Shown here: positions 16,724-25,640 of the stretch, in pieces
Layout: every line of letters begins with the position of its first letter
Numbering within the stretch: position 1 is the first letter of the stretch
Assembly: GCA_022870745.1 (NCBI GenBank)
Contig: CP085323.1
Span: 2,480,001-2,544,000, forward strand
Reading direction: 5' to 3'
From: Silvibacterium acidisoli
GTDB lineage: Bacteria > Acidobacteriota > Terriglobia > Terriglobales > Acidobacteriaceae
Length of the DNA: 64,000 bases
Notes under the pieces: model-generated
Told to the model about the DNA's origin: nothing
Database searches by the model: none
The model's input: the letters and a program-made list of their open reading frames with translations, nothing else
Translations under genes and position numbers: made by a program

Positions 16724-18197
16724 CACACTAGAAAAACAATATTTATTTCTCCATCTTGAAGACAATCCACTGGACGCCGAGTTGACTGTCAGCCGTCTCT
16801 CTGCCGCCGGAATTTCGTGTGGCGTGACGGTGGTTTCTTCACGAACGGCATTTGAAGAAGCCTTCGCGAATGGAAGCTTTGACCTGGTTCTCGCCGACTA
16901 TTCTCTGCCCGATTTCGATGGTCTTGCCGCGCTGAAAATTGTCCGGCAAATTTCAGCGCGCATCCCGTTCATCTTCGTCTCCGGAGTCCTTGGAGAAGAC
17001 GTTGCAGTGGAAACGCTGCTCTCCGGGGCAACCGATTATGTGATCAAGCAGAAGATGGATCGCCTTGTTCCTGCCGTCCTTCGTGCGCTTTCCGAGCACG
17101 AGGAATACAAGTCGCGCCAGCGGGCTGAGGTTGAGGCCCGCGAAGGTGAAGAGCGATTCAAGAAGCTTACCAACAGTCTGCCCGCGATGGTGTGGACCTG
17201 CGATCTCGAGGGCAGGCTGACCTATACCAACCTGCAGTGGGATCGCAATGTCGGCGGCGCAAAGCTCTGGTGCGATCCTGAGATTATCCATGCGTCCGAT
17301 TTGGAAGTCTGCGAAGCTCTCTGGTCAGGAGCCCAAAAGCAGCAGGAGCCTTTCGAGGTGGATTGCCGTTTCAGGATGCGCAACGGCGAGTATCGCTGGA
17401 ACCTTGTCTGGGCAGCGCCTATCCATAACGACAAGAAACAGGTAACGGGATGGGTGGGCACCTGCACGGATACCGAGCAGCAGCGCTTTCGCGACGCCCA
17501 GTTCCGGACCGCCGAGAAGCTCGCCCTTACCGGTCGCATGGCTTCCGTCATCGCACACGAGATCAACAATCCGCTCGAAGCAATGACGAATCTCTTCTAC
17601 CTGCTTCGTAACGAAGTAGAGGCCACAGAGAAAGGCCAGGTTTATTTCTCGCAGGTAGAGCACGAGCTTCTGCGCATCTCCACCATTACGAAGCTTACCC
17701 TGCAATGGTCCCGCGAGGGCGGCATGGTTACGCGTCAGCGCGCGGTGAGCCTTGTCGATGAAACCCTGCGCCTCTTCCAGGGAAAACTGGCGAACCGCAA
17801 CATTCATCTCGACAGAGAGATCGAAGATGTGGAGTTCTTCGCCGTCGGTGGAGAGATCCGCCAGGTGCTTGCGAACCTGCTGAGTAATGCCATCGATGCA
17901 GTCGATCTTGGGGGGCACATCACCCTGGGTGCAAGATCGCTGCAACGGGACGGGATTCAATTCGTAGAGCTGTCCGTGCAGGACGACGGTGCGGGGATCG
18001 AACCCGAACGTCTGCCCGCTCTTTTCGGTCCGTTCCACAGCACCAAGGGTGCTCTCGGCAACGGCCTGGGCCTCTACATCTCGAAGGAAATCGTAGACCG
18101 CCATGGCGGACAGCTCATTCCAGAATCGACCGTAGGGCTCGGCACCACCATGCGCGTTCTTCTTCCGGCAAATCAGCCCGGCACGGCGAAGGAGTAG
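16710..18197 (+). CDS. Hybrid sensor kinase: receiver - PAS - HisKA - HATPase
   Basis: A 495-residue protein. The N-terminal receiver has D63 (LVLADYSLPDFDG) as phosphoacceptor, a PAS domain spans about 150-265, the phosphoacceptor His is H283 in SVIAHEINNPLEAM, and the ATP-binding core has NLLSNAIDAV, DDGAGI and GNGLGLYISKEI. The ATG at 16710 is chosen because GAGGAAA lies upstream; an ATG at 16674 would add 12 residues. Receiver-first architecture lets the kinase be an effector of an upstream kinase such as the phytochrome. Genes on both sides overlap or nearly abut, so the four-gene operon is well supported. Confidence 0.93.
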   Translation: MGSSNTLEKQYLFLHLEDNPLDAELTVSRLSAAGISCGVTVVSSRTAFEEAFANGSFDLVLADYSLPDFDGLAALKIVRQISARIPFIFVSGVLGEDVAVETLLSGATDYVIKQKMDRLVPAVLRALSEHEEYKSRQRAEVEAREGEERFKKLTNSLPAMVWTCDLEGRLTYTNLQWDRNVGGAKLWCDPEIIHASDLEVCEALWSGAQKQQEPFEVDCRFRMRNGEYRWNLVWAAPIHNDKKQVTGWVGTCTDTEQQRFRDAQFRTAEKLALTGRMASVIAHEINNPLEAMTNLFYLLRNEVEATEKGQVYFSQVEHELLRISTITKLTLQWSREGGMVTRQRAVSLVDETLRLFQGKLANRNIHLDREIEDVEFFAVGGEIRQVLANLLSNAIDAVDLGGHITLGARSLQRDGIQFVELSVQDDGAGIEPERLPALFGPFHSTKGALGNGLGLYISKEIVDRHGGQLIPESTVGLGTTMRVLLPANQPGTAKE

Positions 18198-18199
18198 CT

Positions 18200-18769
18200 T
18201 TGTCGACCAAGGGAATCGCAACAGCGCTTAGAAGTGGAACTGCGGAGGCGCACGAGGCTCTCGAAGGCGAGTTGCGCCTCGCCAGCTCCGCTCTCTCGCT
18301 GGCCGAATATGTCCATACCCTGCAGACTTTCGAAGGCTTTGTCTCACGTTGGGAAGATGAAGCGGAGCAGGCATGTCCCCCTCATCTGAAGCCCACCTTC
18401 GAACAGCGCCGCCGCGCACGCCTCTTACAGGGTGACCTACGGCACTTCGACGCGTCGAAGGCAGAGGAGCAACCGCGGATTCCGCCAATTACGAATACCG
18501 CTGCATTCCTCGGCAGCATGTATGTGATGGAGGGTTCCACGCTCGGCGGACAGATGATCGCGCGCCACGTCGAATCGCATCTGCACCTCAGCAATGGTGA
18601 TGGATACAGCTACTTCCTCGGACACGGAGCCAACACCGGCAGGATGTGGAAGGAATTCATCGAAATTCTTAATCGCGAATCGCAGGATCTACCCGAAGCC
18701 GAGATCGTGTCGTCCGCCAGGCGAACGTTCGAATCCTTCCGCGCCTTCATTCAATCGCGGCAGGGGTAA
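18200..18769 (+). CDS. bphO: Biliverdin-producing heme oxygenase
   Basis: A 189-residue heme oxygenase that opens heme to biliverdin, the phytochrome chromophore. The proximal heme ligand is H18 in TAEAHEALEG, and the distal helix has the motif YVMEGSTLGGQMIARHV. It starts at TTG 18200, with AAGGAG at 18189-18194 at 5-base spacing, two bases after the kinase stop. The presence of chromophore synthesis in the same operon as bphP confirms the photoreceptor assignment. Confidence 0.93.
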   Translation: MSTKGIATALRSGTAEAHEALEGELRLASSALSLAEYVHTLQTFEGFVSRWEDEAEQACPPHLKPTFEQRRRARLLQGDLRHFDASKAEEQPRIPPITNTAAFLGSMYVMEGSTLGGQMIARHVESHLHLSNGDGYSYFLGHGANTGRMWKEFIEILNRESQDLPEAEIVSSARRTFESFRAFIQSRQG

Positions 18770-18779
18770 GAGGAAAACC

Positions 18780-18792
18780 AGGGGAAATCCCT
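18780..18792. promoter_or_regulatory. GGG-N-CCC palindrome upstream of the NarL-type regulator
   Basis: The sequence AGGGGAAATCCCT (18780-18792), followed by AGT, is a dyad about 105 bases upstream of the response regulator start. Similar dyads occur at 23816-23831, 25371-25382 and 26847-26859 in the same signalling region. A recognition site for a dimeric regulator is inferred. The adjacent NarL-type protein is one candidate. Confidence 0.4.
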
Positions 18793-18894
18793 AGTGGTTC
18801 GCCTGGAGCATTTACTGTACTGTCGCTGCGGAGCCAGCTTATGTTGGCTCTGCTACAAGTTCATGCACTAATCGCCTGTGGAAGGGGTGTTCCC

Positions 18895-19545
18895 ATGGCC
18901 CTCCAACGAAAAAAGACACTTCTGATCGCCGATGACCATCCTCTGATGGCCGAAGGAATTGCGCGCCTGCTCGCCGGCGAGTACGAGATCATTGGCCTCT
19001 CGTCGAATGGCCGCCAGCTGTTGACAGACGCGGTCGCTCTGAAGCCGGACATGATCGTGCTCGACATCAGCATGCCCGATCTGAACGGCATTGAGGCCGC
19101 GAGGCGGCTACGCGAGATCGATCCAGCGGTAAAGCTTATTTTTGTGACGCAGCAACTGGACCCGCAGTACCTGAAAGCCGCCTTTCGAGCGGGCGCTTCC
19201 GCCTACGTGGTGAAGCAGTCCGTCTCCAAAGAGCTGATCCTGGCCGTCCGGCAGGTGGCGATGGGGATGTGCTACGTCACCCCGTTTCTCGAAGAAGCGG
19301 TTGGTTTCGCGCCGGTTTCCGAACTGCGCCGCAGTCTTCCGCAGGCCGGAGAGCTCACCAACCGCCAAAGAGAGGTTCTTCAGCTGGTCGCTGAAGGCAA
19401 ATCTGCCCGCGAGATTGCTTCCGCCTTGAACATCGCATGCAAGACCGTGGAGTTTCACAAGAAGGCACTTATGGACCAGACCGGTCTGCGGACAACTGCT
19501 GAGCTCACGCGATACGCAATCATGCATGGCATAACGCCTATCTAA
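18895..19545 (+). CDS. NarL/FixJ-family response regulator
   Basis: A 216-residue receiver plus LuxR-type helix-turn-helix. Acidic pair DD is at 13-14, the phosphoacceptor is D57 in MIVLDISMPDLNG, and the HTH reads LTNRQREVLQLVAEGKSAREIASALNIACKTVEFH. ATG 18895 has AAGGGG upstream and gives the usual length. The gene converges on the CheB-CheR-kinase gene across a shared terminator. That kinase has the DesK/NarX-type HisKA_3 domain that pairs with NarL-type regulators, so the two are probably partners. Confidence 0.93.
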   Translation: MALQRKKTLLIADDHPLMAEGIARLLAGEYEIIGLSSNGRQLLTDAVALKPDMIVLDISMPDLNGIEAARRLREIDPAVKLIFVTQQLDPQYLKAAFRAGASAYVVKQSVSKELILAVRQVAMGMCYVTPFLEEAVGFAPVSELRRSLPQAGELTNRQREVLQLVAEGKSAREIASALNIACKTVEFHKKALMDQTGLRTTAELTRYAIMHGITPI

Positions 19546-19564
19546 ATAATGCGCTTCCCATTCG

Positions 19565-19607
19565 AACGAAGAGGAGTGCCGGATATGACCTGGCACTCCT
19601 TTTCGTT
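19565..19607. terminator. Bidirectional terminator between convergent signalling genes
   Basis: Arms 19565-19580 and 19592-19607 form a 16-base-pair stem with a single G-T wobble and an 11-base loop, flanked by A/T-rich bases on both sides. It lies between the stop of the response regulator and the stop of the convergent kinase and can serve both. Confidence 0.85.
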
Positions 19608-19613
19608 TTGCCC

Positions 19614-22600
19614 TTAATGCTCCAGCGGAATGCGAACGGTAATCGTGGTTCCATGGCCGGGGGAGGATTGAATCTGGCAGGTGCCCCCCACGAGCCGCGC
19701 TCTTTCCTGCATGCTGATCAGGCCAAGGCCGGACGCTCCGTTCTTGGAGTCGGGATCGAAGCCCTCGCCGAAGTCCATGATCTTCAGCTCCACGGCCCCG
19801 TTCGACCCGCCCAGCGCAATCTTCACGTGGGTGCGCCCCGCATGCTTTGCCACGTTGCGCAGACCCTCCTGCGATATCCGGTAGATCGCTGTCACAACGT
19901 TCATGGGAAGGTCTTCCGGCAGTTCGCCGGGGTTAAACGTCGTCGGCATGCCTTCACGGCTTTCGAACTCTTCGACCAGTGACCTTAAGGCCACGGACAG
20001 GCCCAGGTCTTTCAGGATCGCCGGGTGCAGCCTGTGCGACATCTGGCTCACATCCGTGTTGATCGCCTGCAGCTCGTGCCTCGCCGATTCGACCTGCTCT
20101 GAGACAGGCCTGGTTTCGCCGGATGCATCGAGGGTAGAAAGCAGCATGTCCAGCAGGCTGAGACGCTGGCTCACATCGTCGTGCAGTTCGCGTGCAATTC
20201 TCTCGCGCTCTTCCTCCTGCACCTTAAACAGGTGACCGGTCAGCCCGCGCAGCTCTTCTTTCGTTCGATTCAGCCGGAAGGCGGCCTGCTCGATCTCGGA
20301 TTCCAGTTCTTCTTTCTGGCGGGAGATCATCTGTTCTGCTTCGCGGCGAAGAGTGATGTCCTCAACCATCAGCAGAAGGACCTTGTGTCCGTCAGTCGCC
20401 AGAACCTGGCCTTTGATGGAGAGGATCTTTTTGTGCGACGTGCGAGAATCATGCTCGAACTCCATGCGGGACCCCGGCGATTCTAAAAGCCCTTTCAGGC
20501 GTTCGGACATATAATCGAGCCCCCACATGAAATAGAAGAGATCAGGCAGAGAACGGCCTTCCAGCTCCTTGGCGCCCAGCTGAACCAGTTCGCGAAATGC
20601 GGTATTCGCGCTCTGAATCTCATTGTTCTGCTTCAACACCACGATCGGTACAGGCACACTCTCAACCACCGTGCTGGCGAAGTCGTTGGCTTCGAGCAGG
20701 TGCTGCTGGCTTCGGCGAAGCTGATCGATATCCAGCAGAACGACGACCAGCCCCTCGATCTTATTGTCTGCCGTTCGATACGGGCGGACGCGCAGCAGAT
20801 ACCACCTGCCCTGCCTGTCCTGCACTTCAACTTCGCGAGTTCCCAGCGAATCCAGAACCTCATGCAGAATCGGCTCGATATCGTCGATGCTCAATTGAAG
20901 CCGGATTTCGGTAATCGAACGGCCGATGTCCGCCGCTCTCACACTGAGCAGCCGCTGCATCGGCGGCGTGAACTGCCTGATATGCAGATCGCTGGTAAGC
21001 ATGAGCAGTGGGATATTCACGCTGTTCAACAGGTTCGTAAGATCGTTCCCTGTCTGGGTCAACACGTTATTGCGCTGCTGGAGCTCTTCGTTTACCGTCT
21101 GCAGTTCTTCGTTCGCCGACTGCAGCTCTTCCTTCGTCGTTTCGAGCTCCTCGTTCGTGCTTTGCAGCTCTTCGTTCGCCGATTGAATCTCTTCATTGGC
21201 CGACACCAGTTCCTGATTGCGCGCATCGCGCTCTTCTACCAGCGATTGCAGGTGGAACCGTGTCGAGGTGAGGTCCTGCCGGAGCTGGGCGATCAGCTTG
21301 TCCTTCTCGTCCGTGGAGAGACTCGATGCTCCCGTCTGGTCGAAGGGTCTGGTCTGTGCAGCCTTATTTGCCGATTGAAACAGCACCAGGAAGCAGCGCG
21401 GTCTGGCGACAGCGCTCGTGATCGGCAGCACATCGATCTGAACGCTTTCTTCGCCTGTCTCTTCGTCAATCAGCGTGGCGGTTGCGGTGGTAGGCACGTT
21501 CTCGCGTATGGTGCGCTGTATTGCGTTGCGAGCTTCGCCCGCGATTCCCTCTTTCAGAACGCGGAGCAGGTTCCAGCTCACGCCTCCTGGCGCCAGCTCC
21601 ACGTAGGGGCCGGTTTGCCCTCGGGACTGCAGGACGTTCAATCGTTCATCCACAATCAGGCCGGGGGGGCCGAACCGCGCCAGGACAATTCTATCGGCGG
21701 ATCGCTGCAATTCCAGCTCAGGCCAGATGTTCGTCTCAATCGGCATTACCGGGTTTGATGATCGCGAGAGCCCGGGCGTTTGCGAGAGCGCGTAGCTGCG
21801 CGGCAGATCGTAAATGTGCGGAAGGCTCGCTCCCGACTTCATGTAGATCTTGTGCTTCCGATCGACGGTGCTGAAGATGTCGCTATAGTCTCGTAATCCC
21901 TCCGACATGCCGAGCAGCATGTAACCACCAGGCTCAAGCGCATAGTGAAAGGTGACCATCACCTGCCTTTGAAGAATCTGGTTGAAATAGATCATCACGT
22001 TGCGGCAGCTGAGGATGTCTATATGCGAGAACGGAGGATCGCTGCAGAGATTCTGGCGGGCGAAAATGCAGGTGTCACGGACACGTTTTGAAACCTGATA
22101 CCCACGATCTGCTTTCACAAAGAAGCGTCGCAGGCGCTCAGCGGAAATCTCTTCGATCAGCGTCTCCGGATAGATGGCGACACGGGCCATTTCAATGGAC
22201 TGCTCGCTCGCATCGGTTCCGAATATCTGAATCGGAACATCCAGGTTTTTCGAGGAGAGATACTCGATGAGCGTGATGGCCAGCGAGTAAGCTTCCTCGC
22301 CGGTGGAGCATCCCGCACACCAGACGCGGATAGGCTTGTCCGGCTGCCTGTTTTGCAGCAGCGTCGGCAGAACATTTTCGCGAAGAGATGCCCAGAATCC
22401 TGTATCGCGAAAGAACCGGGTCACATTGATGAGAAGTTCTTCCTGCAGGATGCGGACTTCATCGGGCCGGATCTGAAGGAACTTGTAGTATTCAGCCAGG
22501 CTCTCCTTGCGAAGCAGGATCAGGCGCCTGGCCATTCGACGTCGCAATGTCTCGGGCTTGTACTGCCGAAGCTCCAGTCCCGATGTACTGCGTAACAGTT

Positions 22601-23429
22601 GCAAAATACGCTGAAAAGATTGCTCATCATCCGGTGGTGTGATTCCCTCTTCTAAAGAGCGGACCTCCGGGCGCGCAAACTGCGTTGCGAGTTTGCCAAG
22701 TTCGATGGCGATCTGATCAGGCGGCACCACGAGATCTACATGGTCCGCTGCGATCGAATTGCGAGGCATCCCCGGCTGCGCCGCCGTTCCAGGACTTTGC
22801 ACCAGCGCGAAACCGCCCTCGCCTTTAATTGCCTTCAGTCCCAGTGCTCCGTCGCTGTCCGCTCCGGACAGCACAACGCCAACCGCGTGGTTTTTCTGCT
22901 CCGCCGCGAGCGAGCGGAAAAACGTATCGATGACCAGCGAGTGCGCCGTGCCCGAGGTGCGGCTTTCCACGTGAAAGTTTCCGCCCCGCAGTTGCAGCCT
23001 CTGGTCAGGCTGCAATATGTAGATGTTATTCGGTTCAGGCCGCGTCCCGTGCGTTACCGGACGCACCGGCATCCGTGTGTATCGCTCCAGTATCTCGCTG
23101 AGAAAGCTCTTGTGATCTGGAGACAGGTGCGTCACCAGCACAAACGACATGCCGGTTTGGACATCCAGGTTTTCCAGAATCTCGCGAAGCGCCGCAAGGC
23201 CCCCTGCTGACGCACCGATGCCAACCACCGGGTAGGGAAGCACCGGCGGCTGATTCTCTTCGGATGACTCTATTGAGAGTTCCGGAAGAGCTTCCTCCGC
23301 GAGCCCGCTAATTACCCCACTCTGCTCTGGCGCGGTTTCCAGCTCTGTCGATTCCGTTTCTGAAATCGCGTCATGATCAACCGTATCCAACTCGTCTGGC
23401 GCTTCTGGTTTTTGCGTCTCGTCTGGCAT
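19614..23429 (-). CDS. CheB-CheR-PAS-NarX-type histidine kinase fusion
   Basis: A 1271-residue signalling protein. Domains in order: acidic N-terminal tail (1-60); CheB methylesterase (about 65-250, catalytic Ser in IGASAGG near 74, His in THLSPDH, Asp in LSGADSDGALG); CheR methyltransferase (about 270-540, SAM motif VWCAGCSTGEEAYSLA); a long coiled coil of repeated SANEELQSTNEEL-type heptads (about 720-790); PAS domains (about 790-1040); HisKA_3 with H1083 in RIARELHDDVSQRL; and HATPase with SGLGLISMQERA. It is cytoplasmic, with no membrane segment. It likely phosphorylates the neighbouring NarL-type regulator. Demethylation or methylation targets are unknown; no MCP gene is in the window. 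Confidence 0.95.
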   Translation of the reverse strand: MPDETQKPEAPDELDTVDHDAISETESTELETAPEQSGVISGLAEEALPELSIESSEENQPPVLPYPVVGIGASAGGLAALREILENLDVQTGMSFVLVTHLSPDHKSFLSEILERYTRMPVRPVTHGTRPEPNNIYILQPDQRLQLRGGNFHVESRTSGTAHSLVIDTFFRSLAAEQKNHAVGVVLSGADSDGALGLKAIKGEGGFALVQSPGTAAQPGMPRNSIAADHVDLVVPPDQIAIELGKLATQFARPEVRSLEEGITPPDDEQSFQRILQLLRSTSGLELRQYKPETLRRRMARRLILLRKESLAEYYKFLQIRPDEVRILQEELLINVTRFFRDTGFWASLRENVLPTLLQNRQPDKPIRVWCAGCSTGEEAYSLAITLIEYLSSKNLDVPIQIFGTDASEQSIEMARVAIYPETLIEEISAERLRRFFVKADRGYQVSKRVRDTCIFARQNLCSDPPFSHIDILSCRNVMIYFNQILQRQVMVTFHYALEPGGYMLLGMSEGLRDYSDIFSTVDRKHKIYMKSGASLPHIYDLPRSYALSQTPGLSRSSNPVMPIETNIWPELELQRSADRIVLARFGPPGLIVDERLNVLQSRGQTGPYVELAPGGVSWNLLRVLKEGIAGEARNAIQRTIRENVPTTATATLIDEETGEESVQIDVLPITSAVARPRCFLVLFQSANKAAQTRPFDQTGASSLSTDEKDKLIAQLRQDLTSTRFHLQSLVEERDARNQELVSANEEIQSANEELQSTNEELETTKEELQSANEELQTVNEELQQRNNVLTQTGNDLTNLLNSVNIPLLMLTSDLHIRQFTPPMQRLLSVRAADIGRSITEIRLQLSIDDIEPILHEVLDSLGTREVEVQDRQGRWYLLRVRPYRTADNKIEGLVVVLLDIDQLRRSQQHLLEANDFASTVVESVPVPIVVLKQNNEIQSANTAFRELVQLGAKELEGRSLPDLFYFMWGLDYMSERLKGLLESPGSRMEFEHDSRTSHKKILSIKGQVLATDGHKVLLLMVEDITLRREAEQMISRQKEELESEIEQAAFRLNRTKEELRGLTGHLFKVQEEERERIARELHDDVSQRLSLLDMLLSTLDASGETRPVSEQVESARHELQAINTDVSQMSHRLHPAILKDLGLSVALRSLVEEFESREGMPTTFNPGELPEDLPMNVVTAIYRISQEGLRNVAKHAGRTHVKIALGGSNGAVELKIMDFGEGFDPDSKNGASGLGLISMQERARLVGGTCQIQSSPGHGTTITVRIPLEH

Positions 23430-23534
23430 GGCAGTTTCACCCTTTCACCGACTAAAGAATACATCTTCGGAGATAAAATCGAGCGTGTAAGACCGGTTGG
23501 TAAGTCACCCTTGAAGTGCCGAGAAGAAGGCCAT

Positions 23535-23810
23535 ATGCGCACATTCAGTCGCCTGCAACAGGAATCGAACAGAATAGGTGCGGAGTTTCTCATCACCAAG
23601 CTCGATACTGCTTTGATCCTGCTGAATACGGCTGACACAACCGGATCGGAAGAGGCACGACGGCGGATACGAAGTTACGCTCAGGATGCCTATGATTCTG
23701 TGGTGCCACTGCAACAGCGGGTGATCATGACGCCACTTCAGAAAGAGCTGTATCAGCAAAGGATAAGCGCGCTTCAGCTGAGGCTGAAGGCCGATACGAA
23801 GACAGCCTGA
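23535..23810 (+). CDS. Small hypothetical protein in chemosensory cluster
   Basis: A 91-residue, probably helical protein. Nothing in it is recognised. The ATG at 23535 follows GAAGG at suitable spacing; a longer frame would run back across the divergent kinase start. It is charged, with an Arg-rich middle (SEEARRRIRSYAQDAYDSV) and no signal peptide or Cys. It lies between two CheB-containing genes, so an accessory signalling role is possible but unproven. Confidence 0.6.
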   Translation: MRTFSRLQQESNRIGAEFLITKLDTALILLNTADTTGSEEARRRIRSYAQDAYDSVVPLQQRVIMTPLQKELYQQRISALQLRLKADTKTA

Positions 23811-23815
23811 GCACT

Positions 23816-23831
23816 CTGGGGGAAACCCCAG
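23816..23831. promoter_or_regulatory. Perfect dyad CTGGGG-GAAA-CCCCAG upstream of cheB
   Basis: CTGGGG (23816-23821) and CCCCAG (23826-23831) are exact inverted repeats around GAAA. The site lies 40 bases upstream of the cheB start and just after the stop of the small hypothetical gene. It resembles the dyad upstream of the NarL-type regulator. It could be an operator or a short terminator-like stem; no T-run follows. Confidence 0.45.
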
Positions 23832-23870
23832 CGATTAAGACTGAATCTCCTGCGAGGCATCTAAACTCGC

Positions 23871-24800
23871 ATGTCAGCCAGAAATGTTGTCGTCATCGGA
23901 GCTTCCGCGGGCGGAGTTGAGGCTGTTCGCAAGCTGATATCTCTTTTGCCTGCCGATCTCCCGGCCGCCGTCTTCATCACCCTCCACCTGCCAGAGCGTG
24001 GCCAGTCGCCCCTCACGGATATCTTCAGTCGAGAGAGCGCTCTGCCTGTAATTCACCCATGGGAAGAAACAGAGATCCAGGAAGGTCACATCTACGTGGC
24101 TCCTCCCGACTTCCATCTGCTTCCCGGTTCTCACACTGTTCGGTTGAGCCGCGGGCCCAAGGAAAATCTGATGAGGCCATGTATCAACACGATGTTCCGG
24201 TCGGCTGCAGAGGCGCACGCGGAACGAGTCATAGGCGTGGTGCTCACCGGGCTTCTCGATGACGGAGCAGCAGGGCTGTGGGAGATTCAACAGCGGGGAG
24301 GCGTAACGGTCGTCCAGCATCCCGAAGAAGCTACTTTCAGCTCGATGCCTCAAAACGCAATTCGAGGCGTGAAGGTGCAACATATCCTGCGCATTGCCGA
24401 GATTCCGGCCGTCATATCAGAGGTTGTCAGGCGAGAAAACATGGCACATATCGCTCCAGTAAGGGAGCCGGTAACAGAGGAACCCGCAATCCAGTCATGT
24501 CCGGAATGCCAGGGTGCGATGAAACGCCATACCTTCGGGCGTCTCATCGGCTACTCCTGTCACATCGGACATCGCTTCAGTCAGCTTTCCATGATCGCCG
24601 AGAAAAGCGCCGTCGTCGAACAGTCGTTATGGAAAGCTCTCTCGCAAAGTGAAGAACTTGTCGTCCTGCTGGAAGAGGTTTACCTGGATGCAGATGAGGC
24701 AAGCGCGCCTGCCCTGCTCAGGGAGATCCATCAAAGAAAGGCAAGCCACGCCGTGCTGGAGCGCATGATGGAACGGAGCTCGGAGACGCCTCTGCTTTAG
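23871..24800 (+). CDS. CheB-type protein-glutamate methylesterase with C-terminal zinc-ribbon-like region
   Basis: A 309-residue stand-alone CheB catalytic domain without receiver. Catalytic residues are S12 (VIGASAGGVEAV), His in TLHLPERG and Asp in LLDDGAAGLWEIQQRGG. After residue 200 comes a Cys/His cluster CPECQG...YSCHIGHRFS, a likely zinc site, then a helical tail. This architecture recurs in stand-alone CheB-like proteins outside motility operons. Together with the CheB-CheR kinase it suggests methylation-based tuning of a non-flagellar pathway. No flagellar or MCP genes are visible. Confidence 0.88.
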   Translation: MSARNVVVIGASAGGVEAVRKLISLLPADLPAAVFITLHLPERGQSPLTDIFSRESALPVIHPWEETEIQEGHIYVAPPDFHLLPGSHTVRLSRGPKENLMRPCINTMFRSAAEAHAERVIGVVLTGLLDDGAAGLWEIQQRGGVTVVQHPEEATFSSMPQNAIRGVKVQHILRIAEIPAVISEVVRRENMAHIAPVREPVTEEPAIQSCPECQGAMKRHTFGRLIGYSCHIGHRFSQLSMIAEKSAVVEQSLWKALSQSEELVVLLEEVYLDADEASAPALLREIHQRKASHAVLERMMERSSETPLL

Positions 24801-24855
24801 CGCTTCCCGGTCGCAGGCACCGTCGTCCATCGGTACGGCATCGCACAAGCCGCGC

Positions 24856-25275
24856 TCAGTCCTTGTGAACGATGTGCTTCAGTATCGGAAGAAGACAAGC
24901 TGGGTGTGTCGGAACAACCGGCATCACCTGTGTCTCCCGGTAGCGCCTTCTGACACTGGGTCCATCCAGCTGCAGGATCCTGCCCGTGGAGAATTGATCT
25001 TTCAACCGCTGAATCAGCTGCTCCCACTCGTCGTCCCTTACTGAATGACAGAGGACTGCCAGGTCCGCAGCCGGCATGATCTTCAGCCTGATGAGGTCTT
25101 TCGTCTGGAACGAAACGACTCCATACCCGGAGCCCTCAAAAAGCATTTTTCTGGACTCGAGGAGGCACTGGTCATCTCCAACCAACAGCAACTTGTAGCC
25201 GGGCTCTTTGTGTTTTGGGAAATGAATCAGCACGGGATACCTTCTCGCGAACGCATCTTCGAATGAAGCCGGCAA
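24856..25275 (-). CDS. Hypothetical protein with degenerate receiver-like fold
   Basis: A 139-residue protein of which residues 27-100 resemble a response-regulator receiver: YKLLLVGDDQCLLESRKMLFEGSGYGVVSF has the strand-1 form with an acidic pair. The expected phosphoacceptor segment is AVLCHSV rather than a D-containing turn, so phosphorylation is not expected. It would therefore be a pseudo-receiver. It lies between cheB and a Crp/Fnr regulator. The start codon is uncertain. Confidence 0.55.
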   Translation of the reverse strand: MPASFEDAFARRYPVLIHFPKHKEPGYKLLLVGDDQCLLESRKMLFEGSGYGVVSFQTKDLIRLKIMPAADLAVLCHSVRDDEWEQLIQRLKDQFSTGRILQLDGPSVRRRYRETQVMPVVPTHPACLLPILKHIVHKD

Positions 25276-25640
25276 AGTGTCCTGCCGCTCAGGCTGCTAT
25301 CCGTCACGGTCAAGAATGATTCTCCGCCGGGCATATATCAACCCGGATGACTCCCAGTATTCGCGCACCGAGGGAGTTCCCTAGCTCACAGGCGGCAAGC
25401 CAGCAAATACACTCGGAGCGTTTCGCATTGTCGTGGGGCGTTATTGCAGTGCAAACGGGAGCGATCGCGAGAAACAAGGGTCTGAATCGGCCGCTTGTCA
25501 TTGCCAGGTTAGACAAGGCATGAAGCCCGGTTCACCTCAAATTAGAAATGAAAGTATGTCACCACTGACGCCCTCTTTGTCAGCGTCTTCCCCCTTGATG
25601 CGGGGGCCAAACGAGTTCTGTATCTCAGAGGAGACAGGTC
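25276..25640. other. Divergent intergenic region with GGG-N4-CCC palindrome
   Basis: No gene is supported in this 365-base stretch between the pseudo-receiver gene and the Crp/Fnr gene. It must hold promoters for both. AGGGA-GT-TCCCT (25371-25382), followed by AG, is a perfect dyad similar to those upstream of the NarL-type regulator and cheB. Confidence 0.5.
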
